Assembly (NCBI GenBank): GCA_021234155.1
Contig: JAJEKV010000112.1
Coordinates: 2,034,282-2,098,281, forward strand
Length of the DNA: 64,000 nucleotides
From: Isoetes taiwanensis
Lineage: Eukaryota; Streptophyta; Lycopodiopsida; Isoetales; Isoetaceae
Direction of reading: 5' to 3'
Shown one piece after another: positions 23,080 to 34,830 of the stretch; position 1 is the first letter of the stretch; every line of letters starts with the position of its first letter. Position numbers and translations under genes: made by a program. Below the pieces are notes generated by a model. It searched no databases and was not told the DNA's origin. It saw only the letters and a list, made by a program, of their open reading frames with translations.

Positions 23080-24565
23080 TTAAAGCTGCTTTACTTGTTC
23101 TGACCCCTGAGGACAGAATGCCACCACAGCTCCACCACTCCCAGTAAACTTGCAAGCTGCACCAACACTACGAGCTGTTTCCACCATTTTAATGTTCAAC
23201 TCGCCTAATACCTCATCACCAAATATTTTCCTAAATAAAACCAGAAACAGAGTGAATGTGGCACAAAATAGAAGTAAAAGAGAGTACTCAACTACCAAAG
23301 ATATTTCACACTTGACATGAAACATCTAGTACCTGAAAAACATAACAGATCCATATAGATAGAGCATGTCCCCAAAAGACTTATTTTTATGCATTGAGAG
23401 ATTTAAGTGCAAGAAAAGATGAAATCACCTTCGCAGATCAAAATTCATGTTCATTAACTGAGCTAGCTTGGAATGATCACCCTTGATTAGGGCATCACAG
23501 CCTTGCATAGCAAGCTCTGCAACTTTTTCCATGTCAGATCTAACAGCTTCATCCCCCTCAAGCCATCTTTTTTTCACACTGCTATGAACCTGTCATCATA
23601 CCTTCACTCTCAAATGTATGCGCCATAAATGTAACGAAAAATAAATATGACACAGGCCTTGCCAGAATCACTGGGGTTCTGCGAAAAAATGATATATAGT
23701 GGAGGAAGAAGCTGGGGGTCCATTGGTGTATAGATTCCATTACCAGTCTTGACCATATGGTCTTTGTTAAAGTCCTGTTTCACAGAAGAGGAATAGGTGA
23801 ATAATTCTATTGCAAATGACCTAGTGTATTCTATTCTCACCATGTAAACAAGACCTCCATAAACTTGCGCCACACGGTCCTGCAAACCAGCTGTAATGCC
23901 AAGCTCATTTTCCGCACTAAGAATTATTCTGGGCCTGTCTTCCATTTTAATGCATTGCTCCACGCTATAGTACTTCATTAAGCAGTTCAACGAGGCACAT
24001 ACTATGGCACTAGATCCAGATAATCCAGCCTACAAACAAGGTAAATTGTGATCTACACTTTAGAAACACTGTTTCTATATGCATTACGCAAAAAAAAAGG
24101 TTTTGCAACATAGAAAACACCTGGCGTGGAATATTTGTGTCATATGAAAGAGTAAAATTCTTGTCATGCAACACAATGCCATGCGAAGAACAGAACTTCC
24201 AGAATACTTTGCAAGAGGCCATAAGCAATCTGATGCCTCCATAATACCCCTCTCCTTCTATCCTGTTTACCTGTATAGTTCAATACGGCACACTTATTAT
24301 CATCTCACACTATATCAAATTTTCACCAGCAAATCTCACATTTAACCAGAAGAATGATTACCAGTTCTTTGAGCGAACCAAATTGACAATGATCATGGTA
24401 GGGGTGAGGCTCAAACACAAGGTCCTGAGAAGGGCGCAATGTAACCGAGGCCCAGAAATTAGAGATGGAAAAGGCAATGGTTTTTCCAAAAAAACCATCA
24501 CTGGGGTTACCAAGCAAGCCTACTCTCGCGTACGCCCTGCGTTCGACTGTTCCATCATCGCCCAT
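23080..24565 (-). CDS. Glucuronokinase (GHMP kinase family), six exons
   Basis: Phosphorylates D-glucuronate to glucuronate-1-phosphate in the cytosolic myo-inositol oxidation route to UDP-glucuronate, a cell-wall precursor. Exons on the minus strand: 24565-24362, 24270-24121, 24029-23841, 23774-23658, 23589-23429, 23230-23080; together 972 nt, 323 residues, in frame throughout. Seen: N-terminal AYARVGLLGNPSD, the GHMP ATP-binding loop GLSGSSAI opening exon 3, SAENELGITAGLQDRVAQVY, IYTPMDPQLLPPLY, NPSDSGK-V junction, and the C-terminal KFTGSGGAVVAFCP. Intron 4 starts GC (AAG/GCCTGT) and not GT. The TAA at 23080-23082 is followed in the same frame by EACQRHGFTLQAAQVAQSL, so the tail is about 20-25 codons shorter than expected. 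It may work or be at the start of decay. Confidence 0.85.
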
Positions 24566-25555
24566 ATCTCAGATCTGGTTGGAGTTTTCCATCATTAAAA
24601 AAGTAGATTTATTTCTATTTCGAGCAGGAGAAAAAGAATGAGTATCCCGTTTTGGCCAGCCCTAATTTTTGTGCCGGATTCTTTTAAATCCTTGTAATTG
24701 AATCCCTTCAAGATCCAAGTTTGTATTCTTGTGCCATGATTTCGTCTCGACAGTGCCAAAGAAAAAAAATGACGACAAAGGAAAAGCAAATTAGCAGCAA
24801 CAAGTTTTTATATAAATTGCCCCTTGCACAGCGTAGAAGCCCAGGTACCTTACAGCGTAAAAGCCCACAAGGGCATTTTATAAAACCTAAAATAGACTTT
24901 GGAAGTTACATGTATGAGTAGTGGTATGGATTTCACGTGATTTAAAAATAGATAGATACATACTATAGATACAATTTTAACGTCCATGGATGAGCATGGG
25001 CTTAAGCCCACAATCAAAGTAAGGGACAAAGTCCTATTCATGTCATTGTATATTGAATCACACTAGGGGACAAAGTCTCATTCATGTCATTGCATGATGT
25101 AAACAAAACAAAAATAAGTAAAACCGGGAAAAGACAAGGTTACATATAACCCGTCCAAGGATCAGAAGCCAATGATCTTGAATCATAACCTTGCCTCCCT
25201 GGTAACATTTTTTTTGTTGTCGTGCTTCTCTCACCTTACCTAGCTCTTCCCTTCTTTTGCAGACTTGAAGTGCAGTGACGAAAAAAATAGTGCGCTTTAG
25301 ATGACCACGAGTAGAACATGTCGCCGAGAAAGCGTGTCTCTAAAGTGAACCAGAGATATCGAGGGCGATTTGGTCAGGGTGCTCCTATTCGAGAAGCAAA
25401 TATAATGCCCTCTGTATGTATGCGCATGACCTTTGTGAAAAATTGTATCACCTCGTCCATATTTGAGCTTTCCTCCCTCTCCTCAACTCCTACAATCTGC
25501 AATTCATGACGAGTCGCATATGTTTGTTTTTTCTTGCGAAGTGCCATGTTGTAAG
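24566..25555. other. 5' flank of glucuronokinase gene; no other gene
   Basis: Should contain the minus-strand promoter, but no convincing TATA box could be assigned. A loose ~49-bp direct repeat (AGGGACAAAGTC-TATTCATGTCATTG) sits at 25020-25105. Confidence 0.35.
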
Positions 25556-26299
25556 AGGTGTTCATTGGAGGTTTGCATAGACATATCTATCATCTCCACT
25601 GTTTCTATGCTGCAACCATTGGCTCTGGTGTAAGGGGTTGCTTCACCCCTAGTCCAATGTTAGGGTCATTTTTTATAGGTTTTGAATTGACCCTAGAAAA
25701 AAACTCAACAGCCTCAACACCATTCGGCTCAATAATCATCCCCTCTCTCTAACATATTATTTTTCAATATTTCTATCAATTTTAGGTGTATAAGTCTAAA
25801 CTTACTGCATTTCTCTTTGAATCTTCTTTGCTGGTTGGTGTTCAAGCCTTGTGGCAGTTCACCAATACCTTCTAATCTCTTATTGCCTAGTTCTTCCACA
25901 TGAGAAATTACTAAGTTAATATCAATGTTAAAATCAAATTCATTGAAAACTTCTTGATCTTAATGCTCAAAAAAGCATGTATGGAAGATTGGAACTCGGA
26001 TCCTTAACAAGTTTGACTACTTTCACACTGATATCATAGGATTGCACTTTACATGTCCATCTACATATTTTAGCTTTAGGTTGATTCTTGGCAAAGAGTT
26101 AAGACATGGGATTTTGTCCCATCAAAACTTAGACTTGGCTTTTTTGGAAGATATATCCTTGTCTCTCAATTAGGAACATAAGAGCTGCTGCACTTTTCTC
26201 AAGTCTGGCATACCTAACTTCTATATCAGACCAGACTTTGCTTGCAAATGTAATGATCATGTCTTCTTGAAGCAATGCCACACCTATGGCTTTCTTGGT

Positions 26300-27320
26300 G
26301 ATACTTATGTATGCTTAAAAAGGTTTTTGCGGATCCGGTGTTTTGAGCAAAGTAGACTCACAAATGGCCTCTATGATTCTCTCAAAAGCTTCTTGGTAGG
26401 TTTCAACCCAGTTCACCAGAATGTGTTTGCTCTCTTGCTTTGTGAACTTGCCTATCTTGGTGAGGCTTGAGATGGGACTAATGATGTGTGAAAAATGGGG
26501 CAAATATATCCTTAGAAAGCTGGTCATACCTAGAAAACTCTTCACTTGCTTGACAGTTTTTGGTGGAGTGATGCCTCTACCTTGCTCTCATCCACTTAAA
26601 TGCATTTTGTTGAAATCTTATGATCTAGCAAGTCTCCTTTTGAGCATTATAAAATGCACTTTTTAGGGTTCAAGCTCACACCTCATTACACATGGCACAA
26701 AGTTTAATAAGATAGTGAAATGATCATTAATTGAGGTACCTAAACACAAATCATCCAAAAATACTCTAAACAAAGAAGAGGGCATATCTCTGAAAATGGT
26801 ATCCATTGCTCTTTGAAATGTGTCTGGAGCATTCATGAGACCAAATGGCATTCTTCTCATTGCAAAGATTCCCCAAGATGTGATGAAGGCTATTTTTGCT
26901 TGATCTTTCTTCTTGATGCTTATTTGATTGAAACTTGAAAAAACATCTAAGAAGGAGTATATCTCTTTAACTGCAACAGCATGCACGACTTACTCCAAAA
27001 GGGCAAAGGGTGGCAATCCTTGATAGTAGACTTTTTTAGGTCCCTGTAATCAATGCAAATCCAGATTGTCTTGTTCTTTTTCAAGATAGCCATTCAGGAT
27101 TTACTATTTCAGATATGACACCAACGTCTTTCATTTTGTATAACTCATCCTTGATCAGATCAAGCAATGCAACATTTATTCTTCTTAGTTTTTGCATGAC
27201 AGGCTTCACATCTTCATTGATCTTAATCTCAAAGTCACATATTTTTTCGTCAACACCAATTAGTTCTTTATAGTCCCAAGCAAACACATCTTTCCATTCA
27301 TCAAAGAACTTTATGACCAT
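26300..27320 (-). pseudogene. Gypsy reverse transcriptase, frameshifted
   Basis: Reads YSFLDVFSSFNQISIKKKDQ, then WGIFAMRRMPFGLMNAPDTF (RT motif B region) and RVFLDDL, where the catalytic YxDD box is expected as FLDD. 26545-26315 continues FLGMTSFLRIYLPHFSHIIS and KTPDPQKPF, the RT-RNase H connection. A segment at 27593-27333 with VKHVPRELNSEANALCRSVL resembles an RNase H end and lies upstream of the RT, which is out of the usual order. Confidence 0.75.
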
Positions 27321-27652
27321 GCCCTCATCCTCTTACATTAACATATCAACAACATAAAGAATCCTACCTTGACCATTCTTCTCAATCTTTACCTCCTTTA
27401 CCTGTTTTTCATCACTTGCATTGATTACGAGGACGGGTGCAGTTGTTTCAAGTCTTCTTCTTCCAATTCCCTCTTTGATTGCTCCTTCAGCTAAGTGTTC
27501 AAGAAGGACACTCCTACACAAGGCATTAGCCTCACTGTTGAGCTCCCTTGGCACATGTTTTACCATGTTTGATGTGGAAGGTCTGCAGTTCAAAAATCAG
27601 ATCTTGAGGGTCAAGAACCTTACCAAATCTCTCTAGGAACTATTTCGCAATG

Positions 27653-27960
27653 TCATCCCAAGAATTTATTGTCCAACCATGCCATTATCTCATCACTTTT
27701 GAAGCATTTTCTTAATTCAGAGAACTTGCAACCTTTCTGGAAGGCATAATCTTGATAGTACTCGTCAAAAGTCTTTAAAAAGTTGTTAGCGTTGATGCTC
27801 AGAGCAAAAGTAGGAGGAGAAGTAGGTACATTGAGCTCAAAATCATTGCAAGGCATACCTGCATTACCTTGTAAGTGACTCCATGTGGTACAGCAAGTAC
27901 CTCAATGTTCCCTTGTGGTTCAGCATGGTCAGCACTTTCATTGTTTCTTCTTGGAGACAT
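27653..27960 (-). pseudogene. Gypsy gag N-terminal region
   Basis: From ATG at 27960 (MSPRRNNESADHAEPQGN) through a frame change near 27856 into NVPTSPPTFALSINANNFLK and SELRKCFKSDEIMAWLDNKF. The start is supported by the primer site immediately upstream. No zinc knuckle is seen before the frame decays. Confidence 0.5.
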
Positions 27961-27983
27961 GAGTTCCTAAGATCCAGGAGAGG

Positions 27984-28001
27984 ATCTCAGTAGGACCTCC
28001 A
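27984..28001 (-). promoter_or_regulatory. Primer-binding site, tRNA-Gln-like
   Basis: Minus-strand TGGAGGTCCTACTGAGAT is an 18-base complement of a tRNA 3' end of the form ATCTCAGTAGGACCT-CCA. From memory of tRNA-Gln ends this fits tRNA-Gln. It lies three bases inside the CA end of the putative 5' LTR and 24 bases before the gag ATG. Confidence 0.55.
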
Positions 28002-28004
28002 AAA

Positions 28005-28460
28005 TGTTGAAGGTTTTCTTGGCACACCTTCAATCTCACTGGTACATGACCTCCAGGTTGCTCGACGCAATCACTCTATACCAAAAGATTGCAAGGAAAA
28101 AACTCAAATATCGAGTGAGCAATGCTTTCCCAAAACAAGAAAAAAGTGACCTAGGCAAAAGTTATGTCAAATGCTATTAGAAACTTTGATATGATTTCCA
28201 TTCTTAAAGATGCTCTAATATGCAAGGAATCAATGTGCAAAAGTCAGATGCCAACAAACAAGTAGATCTATCCCAAAAATGCATTATTGACCAGATCCAA
28301 AAAAATCAATAGAATTGGCACCAAGCATATTTTTGCAAGTGAAATTGTAGAAATCTTTTATGAGTTTACTCACCAACTCTGACAAGCCTGTTGATGACGT
28401 GCAACTAGTTTTTTTTGCTAGGAAGATTTGCACTAATGCCTTAGAAATCAATTTGGGATC
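28005..28460. other. Possible gypsy 5' LTR remnant
   Basis: The plus strand at 28005 starts TGTTGAAGG, a plausible LTR edge next to the primer site. The far end of the LTR could not be located, so this is a guess from position only. Confidence 0.3.
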
Positions 28461-28463
28461 TGA

Positions 28464-28530
28464 TAGAAGGAAGGAAGGAAGTATATTTTAATGTCGGCAG
28501 AGGCCAAACGCTTTTTGCCAGATGCAAATC
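28464..28530 (-). mobile_element. Possible very short LINE 3' end with TTCC tail
   Basis: On the minus strand GGCCTCTGCCGACATTAAAA is followed by TATAC and (TTCC)n, resembling GGTCTTCGTGGACGTTAAAA plus repeat tail at 8870-8918. Only about 60 bp can be assigned. Confidence 0.35.
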
Positions 28531-28895
28531 ATGATATCCTTTTGTAGTTTTTGACAAGTTGCACTATCTCTGATACATCTGTATGAAATGTGCATCTAAA
28601 ATTTTCAGGTTAAATACTCTAGATAAGCCTTGAGGATGAATTTCTTTGTTGAGAAAAAGTGAGTAGACTTTGAAATTTTTAAAAGCGAGACTTTTTTATT
28701 GTTTTGAGGATAAATTTTAAATACTTAGAGCTTCAGAGATGTCACACACATGCTAAATTTAGTACATTACTTATTTTTTATATTTTTTACTTTGAGAATG
28801 CAGATTAGCTTAGTTAGATGCTTGCAAATGCTAATGGACACAATTTTTTTTTTACCAAGCTTGGATTTTCCTTATTTTGAACATCATATAAGGGT
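28531..28895. other. Spacer, nothing recognised
   Basis: AT-rich without recognisable features. Confidence 0.3.
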
Positions 28896-28914
28896 TTTTA
28901 CAATACTTTCCAAG

Positions 28915-29095
28915 CTCTGAGTGGGTGGCAACCACTAGTATGTGAAAACCACGAGTAGATGGTTGACACAAAAACACAAGTAGGTGGTAACAAAGGGCGA
29001 ACATTAAAACCATGAGAAGATGGTAAACATGTAGCTCTACAAAACCATAAATTGAAGCAAGGTGGAAGCCACGAAGAGGTGGTAACCACAAGTTG
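28915..29095 (+). repeat. Degenerate ~30-bp tandem repeat
   Basis: Units like GGGTGGCAACCACTAGTATG, ACCACGAGTAGATGGTTGAC, ACAAGTAGGTGGTAACA, ACCATGAGAAGATGGTAAAC and CCACGAAGAGGTGGTAACCA recur about every 30-35 bp. Non-coding in appearance. Confidence 0.6.
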
Positions 29096-29210
29096 ATAAT
29101 ATTTTATGTTAGGGTAGCCTTGACGAGAATTATAAAATTGTCACATAAAAATTTTGAAGGCTAATAATCTTAATATTAAAGTTTGATGTTCATGAGTTCC
29201 TGAAAGTTGC

Positions 29211-29250
29211 GTTCAAAGCAAATGCGGCCAGTTCAAAGCAAATGCGGCCA
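29211..29250 (+). repeat. Perfect 20-bp tandem duplication
   Basis: GTTCAAAGCAAATGCGGCCA is present twice without a gap. Confidence 0.95.
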
Positions 29251-29317
29251 AATGACACTTCTGAGAAGGAAAGGAATCGATATGGTCTAACATTAACACC
29301 TAAGAAATGAGCTCAGG

Positions 29318-30814
29318 TGTGATGCTCCCATAATCTATACGATGCTCCTATCATATAAATACGGGGAATTCCCCTCCCATGGCAACTACATTACCATGGA
29401 AGGGCCCTCTGTCTAACTCGGACCACTTGGGATGGCCAAGTGTCCAGGCGAGAAATACGGAGGTGCCGTTCATCCCACGTCCTCTATGGGCATCCTATAC
29501 AGCGGAAGCATACATACATGAATATACCACCACGAAGGGGGATCCATTCATCATCATCCTCCACGCGGTAAAAACAAGTACAAGATAATATAAACAAAAT
29601 CCCATAAAGAAGGGCTTTACCCTGGGCTCAGACTCCATGGGGTCGACTGATGGTCAGGAGGTATAACATGGCATTGGCTAGCATAGAACAATGGCTAGGC
29701 TAGTCCACTCCATCCGCCCCTCCTATGCACACTTTGCAGATAGGCTGAAACGTGCTATGGCGTGATTGTAGCCTTCCGAAGACGCAATCCCATGGAGTCA
29801 CGCTATGAGACTACTCCGGGTTACATCTCCCCGGTCCGATGAGGCAGGTCAGGGAGGCATCCCCTCCCCGGGCATGACGGATCCTTGGGTGTGCTAGAGA
29901 ACACGTGCCACCTCAGTGACCCCCGCATCCGTACCCGACTTACTCCCCTAAATCTAAAGTCCCGCTCATCGTGCCCGTTCGAGTCCAGGACATCCATATA
30001 GGCACGTCGCCTGTGACCTAGGGAGTGTCAGACCCATACTCGGCCCACACTCAGTGACTGACTATAAGCCTAGCACACTATAGGAGTCCTGTAGCCAAGC
30101 TAGGCAAGACCCCACCCCCTGTCTCACCCTCATATCCGTTGTCCGGTGCTGAATCACAATATAGAATCCATAGCCAGGCGGGCTCTTGTGACAGGCCGCA
30201 TTTACTGGGTCTTCAGCGTTCTAGCTAGAGACATCTCTACTTCTAGGAAGCTTTTAGATCTCTACCCTCCCTTAACCCCAGACACACGGGAGAAACAGAA
30301 GGGAGAACACAATGATAATCAAAGTATCCATCATCATCATCTTAGTAACACATAAAAGTGAAACTAACCATTCCATCTAATCAGAGAAGGGTTAACTAAA
30401 GCATAAACTATCTACGGACTAACCAGTCTCTTGGCTAGAGCCATTGTCACGAAAGATTTCCATTCTTCAAGTCTGGTGGCAGTAGCTGGTAGCTCCTCCT
30501 TCCTCCAACTCTTCCCAAATCGATTTGAGGCAGAATTAGGGGTAGGGCCCCAATTCGCCTTCCAAACTTAGCAAGTTTCCCCTGGCCAATTGATCAAATT
30601 GGGCCAGGTGGCACTGCCTAGTTGATTGACTTTTACTAAATAATAACCTATTTAGCTAATTAGGTTATTTATTCACTACTATTTTAGCATAGATAATAAA
30701 AACCCTTTTAGGTTAGCCCAAGTTATCCCCTATTGACCCATAGAGCTCTAATTATACCCTAGTGACGTGTCATAGTATGTATACGTATACCGTAAAAATA
30801 CATGGAACGTCACA
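29318..30814 (+). mobile_element. Solo LTR (1,497 bp), same family as 18682-20252
   Basis: Begins TGTGATGCTCCC and ends TGGAACGTCACA. Internal blocks shared with the first copy include GGGCCCTC-GTCTAACTCGG, CACTTTGCAGAT, GTGCTAGAGAA-ACGTGCC, and CATAGTGACGTGTCAT-like sequence near the right end. Flanks are TCAGG (29313-29317) and TCGGG (30815-30819), a 5-bp target duplication with one later substitution. No internal domains follow. Confidence 0.8.
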
Positions 30815-32220
30815 TCGGGGGAGTGGCGAATATGATTATGCATTAGGCAAAATCATATAAAGCTAGTATATATATCATGGCTGAGAACAAAAGACAAAGG
30901 CAAAGTGCGCCAAAGAAGGCTAAAGTCGTGGAGACATCGCTAAACTTCGAGTAGCAATATCTTCGTAACCAAAAATTCTATTTGGGCGAAGTTTACTTTT
31001 TTCTGAAGATGTCTCAGAGTCTAGTTTCAGAGATGGAGCGATATGTTCTGTGGTTCATCCGTATGAGGAAGAAACGACCGAGAGTGGACAAGGAATCAAA
31101 GAAGATTTCTTTACTTCCTCATTATCGAATCTGATTCTAAAGAAAGCCATCATTTTTTCTAGGGATTCTGTTGATCTTATTTAGTATTCTACTGCTATCC
31201 CAAGGCCTAACTCTTGGAGTTTTATATTGTGGACTGCTAGCTCGATGACGGAGCTACAAGTTGGTATATAAATGCTGATTGCTAGATATGCCTTATCATC
31301 TTTATGTTTCAGCTTGATATTGCTATCTTTTATAGATAGACCCATTTCTTGTAGAGCTTTCATGGGCTATATGTACCATTATAAGAAAAGTATATGCAAT
31401 ACCTCAAATCAAGAGCTTTTAAGCCATGCATTTTTATTGACATGCATGAGAAGCAATCATAGAGGACTTGCAAGAGTTAAATGTGCTTGAGGTGGCTTTG
31501 CACTGGCCATTACGTTATATTAAATACTTAATATAACAAACTGTCGTTTATGTTAAGGTATAGCTTCAAAATTTCTCTTCACACTTCCCATTAAATTAAA
31601 AAATTGTATAACAGAAACCATTAAAGATAGCTTCACATTGCATGATGACATTAGGTTAGAACATAATATAACAGTTGCCGTCAAAGGGCAGCATTTAACA
31701 GAGGTTCACTTGGATCCAATTAGTAATTCAGTTACGTTAAGATTTAAGGGCAACTAGACAGCTAAATTTTTCCGTTGGAATTTAGGGGGTGTTTGACCCC
31801 ATCCCTTAAACACCATTAGCAGCCATCGAAGGGGCAAGCCGCATTTTTTTAGCTCGGGTTTAAGATATAGATCAATTTTATGCCTGATCGAGATGCTTGA
31901 ATGCTGCGTCACAGTGTTTTGGAGAGCTTTTTGTTGGAATCTTCAGATTCTTTACATGAATTTGCTTTATTTTTGAGATATCTTTTTTGTCTATCAGAAA
32001 CACCGATTTTGTTACTTTGATGGGAGCATTCCTTGTATTTCATAAATCCATGCCCTACCTGATATTAAAAGGCCTCAGAATGGTACAAGACAGAAGGATC
32101 CTATAAATTCGCTTGTTTTCTTCAAACCTGTTCAGGCTTATTTAACCTTACGATGTACAGTGTGAAGCAATTTGTAATGGAAACTGTTATACTAATTTTA
32201 AATCTCATTTAATCATGTCA
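30815..32220. other. Spacer with no recognised gene
   Basis: A short ATG frame at 30878 (MAENKRQRQSAPKKAKVV) ends after 26 codons. Later sequence is AT-rich with scattered TTAACATAAC-type words. No family was recognised. Confidence 0.3.
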
Positions 32221-32626
32221 GAGGGGCTTTTCACATGACTATTGGTCCATGTCAACATTTAAGAAGAACTGGTTTTCACATGGAACCATATAAGACATGT
32301 CTCATTTAGGTTCGGGTAGGTTTGGATAGGTTCGGTAAGGGCAATGGAGCCTTATTTTATACGGGGGGACTTCCCCCGCCATAAAATAAGACACCACTTA
32401 TTATATTCTATTTTATTCTATTGACCAATCATATTCAAAATAAAAGGTGGTCTTATTTTGTGATGGTTTTTACACTAGTATTTGTTAGTATCTCATTTAC
32501 ATAAGACACCCTGTAGTGTGAAAGCAACTTATATTTGTGTGTCTTATTTTTTGCTTTGGAGTCACAAATGATGTCTTATATGAAATGGGACAGCCATATT
32601 ATAAGACATCGTGTGAAAAGGCCCTC
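32221..32626 (+). repeat. MITE-like element with inverted ends, copy 2
   Basis: Left end GAGGGGCTTTTCACATGAC and right end (reverse complement) GAGGGCCTTTTCACACGAT match at most positions over about 17 bp, so this is a 406-bp non-autonomous DNA element. Flanks are TCA on the left and TCA on the right, a possible 3-bp target duplication. Internal blocks such as GGAGTCACAAATG and GGGGGGACTTCCCCCGCC match 10395-10732. No coding capacity. Confidence 0.65.
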
Positions 32627-34400
32627 TCATTGTGAAGCAGCATCTTTAAATTTTAACCCTTGCCGGTTTAATGGAAATACTTAACGGCAACCAATGTGAA
32701 CGGGCAGTTAACAAAGTTTGTCTAACATAACGGCATTTAACCCCCCAAAGCCCTTGTTAGATAATCTCTATCTAATATAGCCCATAGAACTAGGCAAGCT
32801 TCCAATAAAGTTCAAAGTTCATGGTATATAATAGAACAAGCAAGGCTACATCCAACTAGTTCAGCCACTTGTCCAACAAATCTTCTAACAAAATTGCGCT
32901 CTACCAATGATATCAAGCTCCTTCTAGAACAAAATATTAAAATAGATTAAGGATGCCCTCCACCCAATTGAGTCCACTTGAATGTCACTCCAAAACCCAA
33001 CTAAGAACCTACTTCTTAAAGTTTGGTATGTAGAGTGAAGTACTTCAAAAAAATTCTCAGCCATATAGCCTAGCTTCAAGCTTAGATAGCTACTCTAAGC
33101 TCCACAAAGTACTTTATGTTCTCTCCGTTGCTCCACTTTGCTAGGGCTTTGCCGCTTAACCTTTATCCCCTAACTACTTCGATTTATTTATCAAGGTTAA
33201 TGCATGTAAGTACACACCTTCATTATTCTACAAAATACATATCTAGTACAGATATGAATACCATATAAGATTAGACAAAAGGTTATCCTCCCTAATTCTG
33301 ATTAGCAAACTGGAAAGAGCGTCAAAGTTTGTTCTAAAGATGTTTCCTTGTTCTAGTGAAAGTGCCAAGACTTTAAGAATTTTTATATTGGGAGCTCGTT
33401 ATGCATGCTCTCGTGTGTTTAATCTTGCATGATGATCTGTTATGGATGCCCTTCTCCTGTCTGGTCATTCTTGTTGTTGTTATAGATTCTTGAAGAAGTG
33501 TATCTGGTTTTGAATTTGATTGTCAGTTCCAATCTTAATGTCAAGTTTGGTTTCTATTTCTTTTGTTAAAGGAAGGTACTCCAGATTGGTTTCTATTTGT
33601 TTTGTTAAAGAAAGGTGCAAGAACTCTAGATGCCATGGTGTTGTGTTTTAAGCAAAAGGTCGAGAGATTTCTCGTGTTGCAAAAGTGCTTGCTAGTGTTT
33701 TGGTTTTGTGGAGTTGTTCCTCTAGTGTTATAAGTTTTCTAACATTCTTAATTTTTTCGCCGGGTTCATCATTTTTCCTTGCCTCTGTTTGACATTTGCT
33801 TTTCTTTTGCAGAGTAGAGCATGTCTGTTACATTGCTTTTCTTTTTGCAGAGTAGAGCGTGTTTGTTACAAAGGTCTATAAGTTGTGAATACTGACTTTG
33901 ATGTTGAGATCCTGATCTTGAAGCTAACCTTGCGCAATAACATAACTGCTTCCAGATTTCTATAATCTATATATTAGAAAGGATGTTTGGCATCAATTTT
34001 TGACAAGTTACCCTTCTATGTTCAATGCATTTCCCCTTTAGAGGTTTTTAAGCCTGTTTATGTTGGCAGTAGGAACCCAACTTAAGAGCCCTCATCCTCT
34101 TCATTATGATTCTTTGCTCTTCCATCCTTAGGTTTTTGGAATATTAAGCATGTTACATAGACTGCGGGCATACCTTGTTCAATGCTTGGATTGTAACTTC
34201 CTGCTCCAACAGAGTCATTCATATTTTTCTTTTTAGGCTTGCATTTTTCTTCCATTAAGACAGTTTCTTGGTGCCAAGAAACCTTAAGAACACAAGTCAG
34301 TTTGATGAAAAGTGCACTGACACCGAATCTTAGAACAAGAGTTTCACTTTGCTGTTGGTCTCAACCTTTAACATGAACCAGCTTGACATAATCTTTCTTT
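32627..34400. other. Long spacer, minor repeats only
   Basis: No gene recognised. Small direct repeats are present: GATTGGTTTCTATTTGTTTT-type words near 33550-33610, and GCTTTTCTTTT-GCAGAGTAGAGC at 33797 and 33833. Confidence 0.35.
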
Positions 34401-34418
34401 GCAAACTACATGTTCCAA

Positions 34419-34830
34419 TTACCAATTGCCAGAACTTACATTGTCATTTTTAAAATACTGCAATGCTAAAGCATTTTTAATTCCTTCCTGCATTTTAGCC
34501 GGCATATGAACAAAGCATGGGAATGACAGTAATCCATAGCAGCTTCTAGCCAACAACTCCATGGCATTACTATCTTGCCCATGTTGGGCATAGGCTGTAA
34601 CCATGGTATTCCAGGCAATTAGATATTTCTCTTGCATCCTTTCCAAGACCTTATGACCAGCCTTGAAATACTCACATTTGCTGTACATAAGTAGAACACT
34701 ATCCAATCCATTGCCCAGTCTAGAGCATCCAATATACTAAGAATTATTCTAGACTGTAACATTTTGCCATCTGCAAGAACTTCATGAATAGTGCAACACT
34801 GACCAGAGTCATAAAGGGCCACCACAAGCT
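34419..34830 (-). pseudogene. Pentatricopeptide-repeat remnant
   Basis: Minus strand reads VLADGKMLQSRIILS (about 34770), then DSVLLMYSKCEYFKAGHKVL, MQEKYLIAWNTMVTAYAQHG and DSNAMELLARSCYGLL, the P/L/S repeat pattern of plant PPR proteins. The two parts are in different frames and nothing recognisable remains upstream or downstream, so this is a short dead piece, unrelated in position to the PPR at 7.0-8.4 kb. Confidence 0.75.

Larger units (their letters stand above)
25560..28005 (-). mobile_element. Broken Ty3/gypsy retrotransposon internal region
   Basis: Minus-strand order: LTR edge near 28005, primer-binding site (27984-28001), gag start MSPRRNNESADHAEPQGN at 27960, gag-like frame 27856-27653, then pol: a pre-RT segment EWKDVFAWDYKELIGVDEK (27320-27081), RT core (26986-26663), RT end to RNase H (26545 to about 25990), then degenerate sequence to about 25560. 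Frames change repeatedly and stops are common. An integrase is not recognisable here. An RNase-H relative lies at 59290-59853. Confidence 0.8.

Noticed and set aside
31500-32760. Possible larger palindromic element around the MITE, from scattered TTAACGGCAAC / GTTGCCGT words
   Set aside because: The words do not align into consistent inverted arms.
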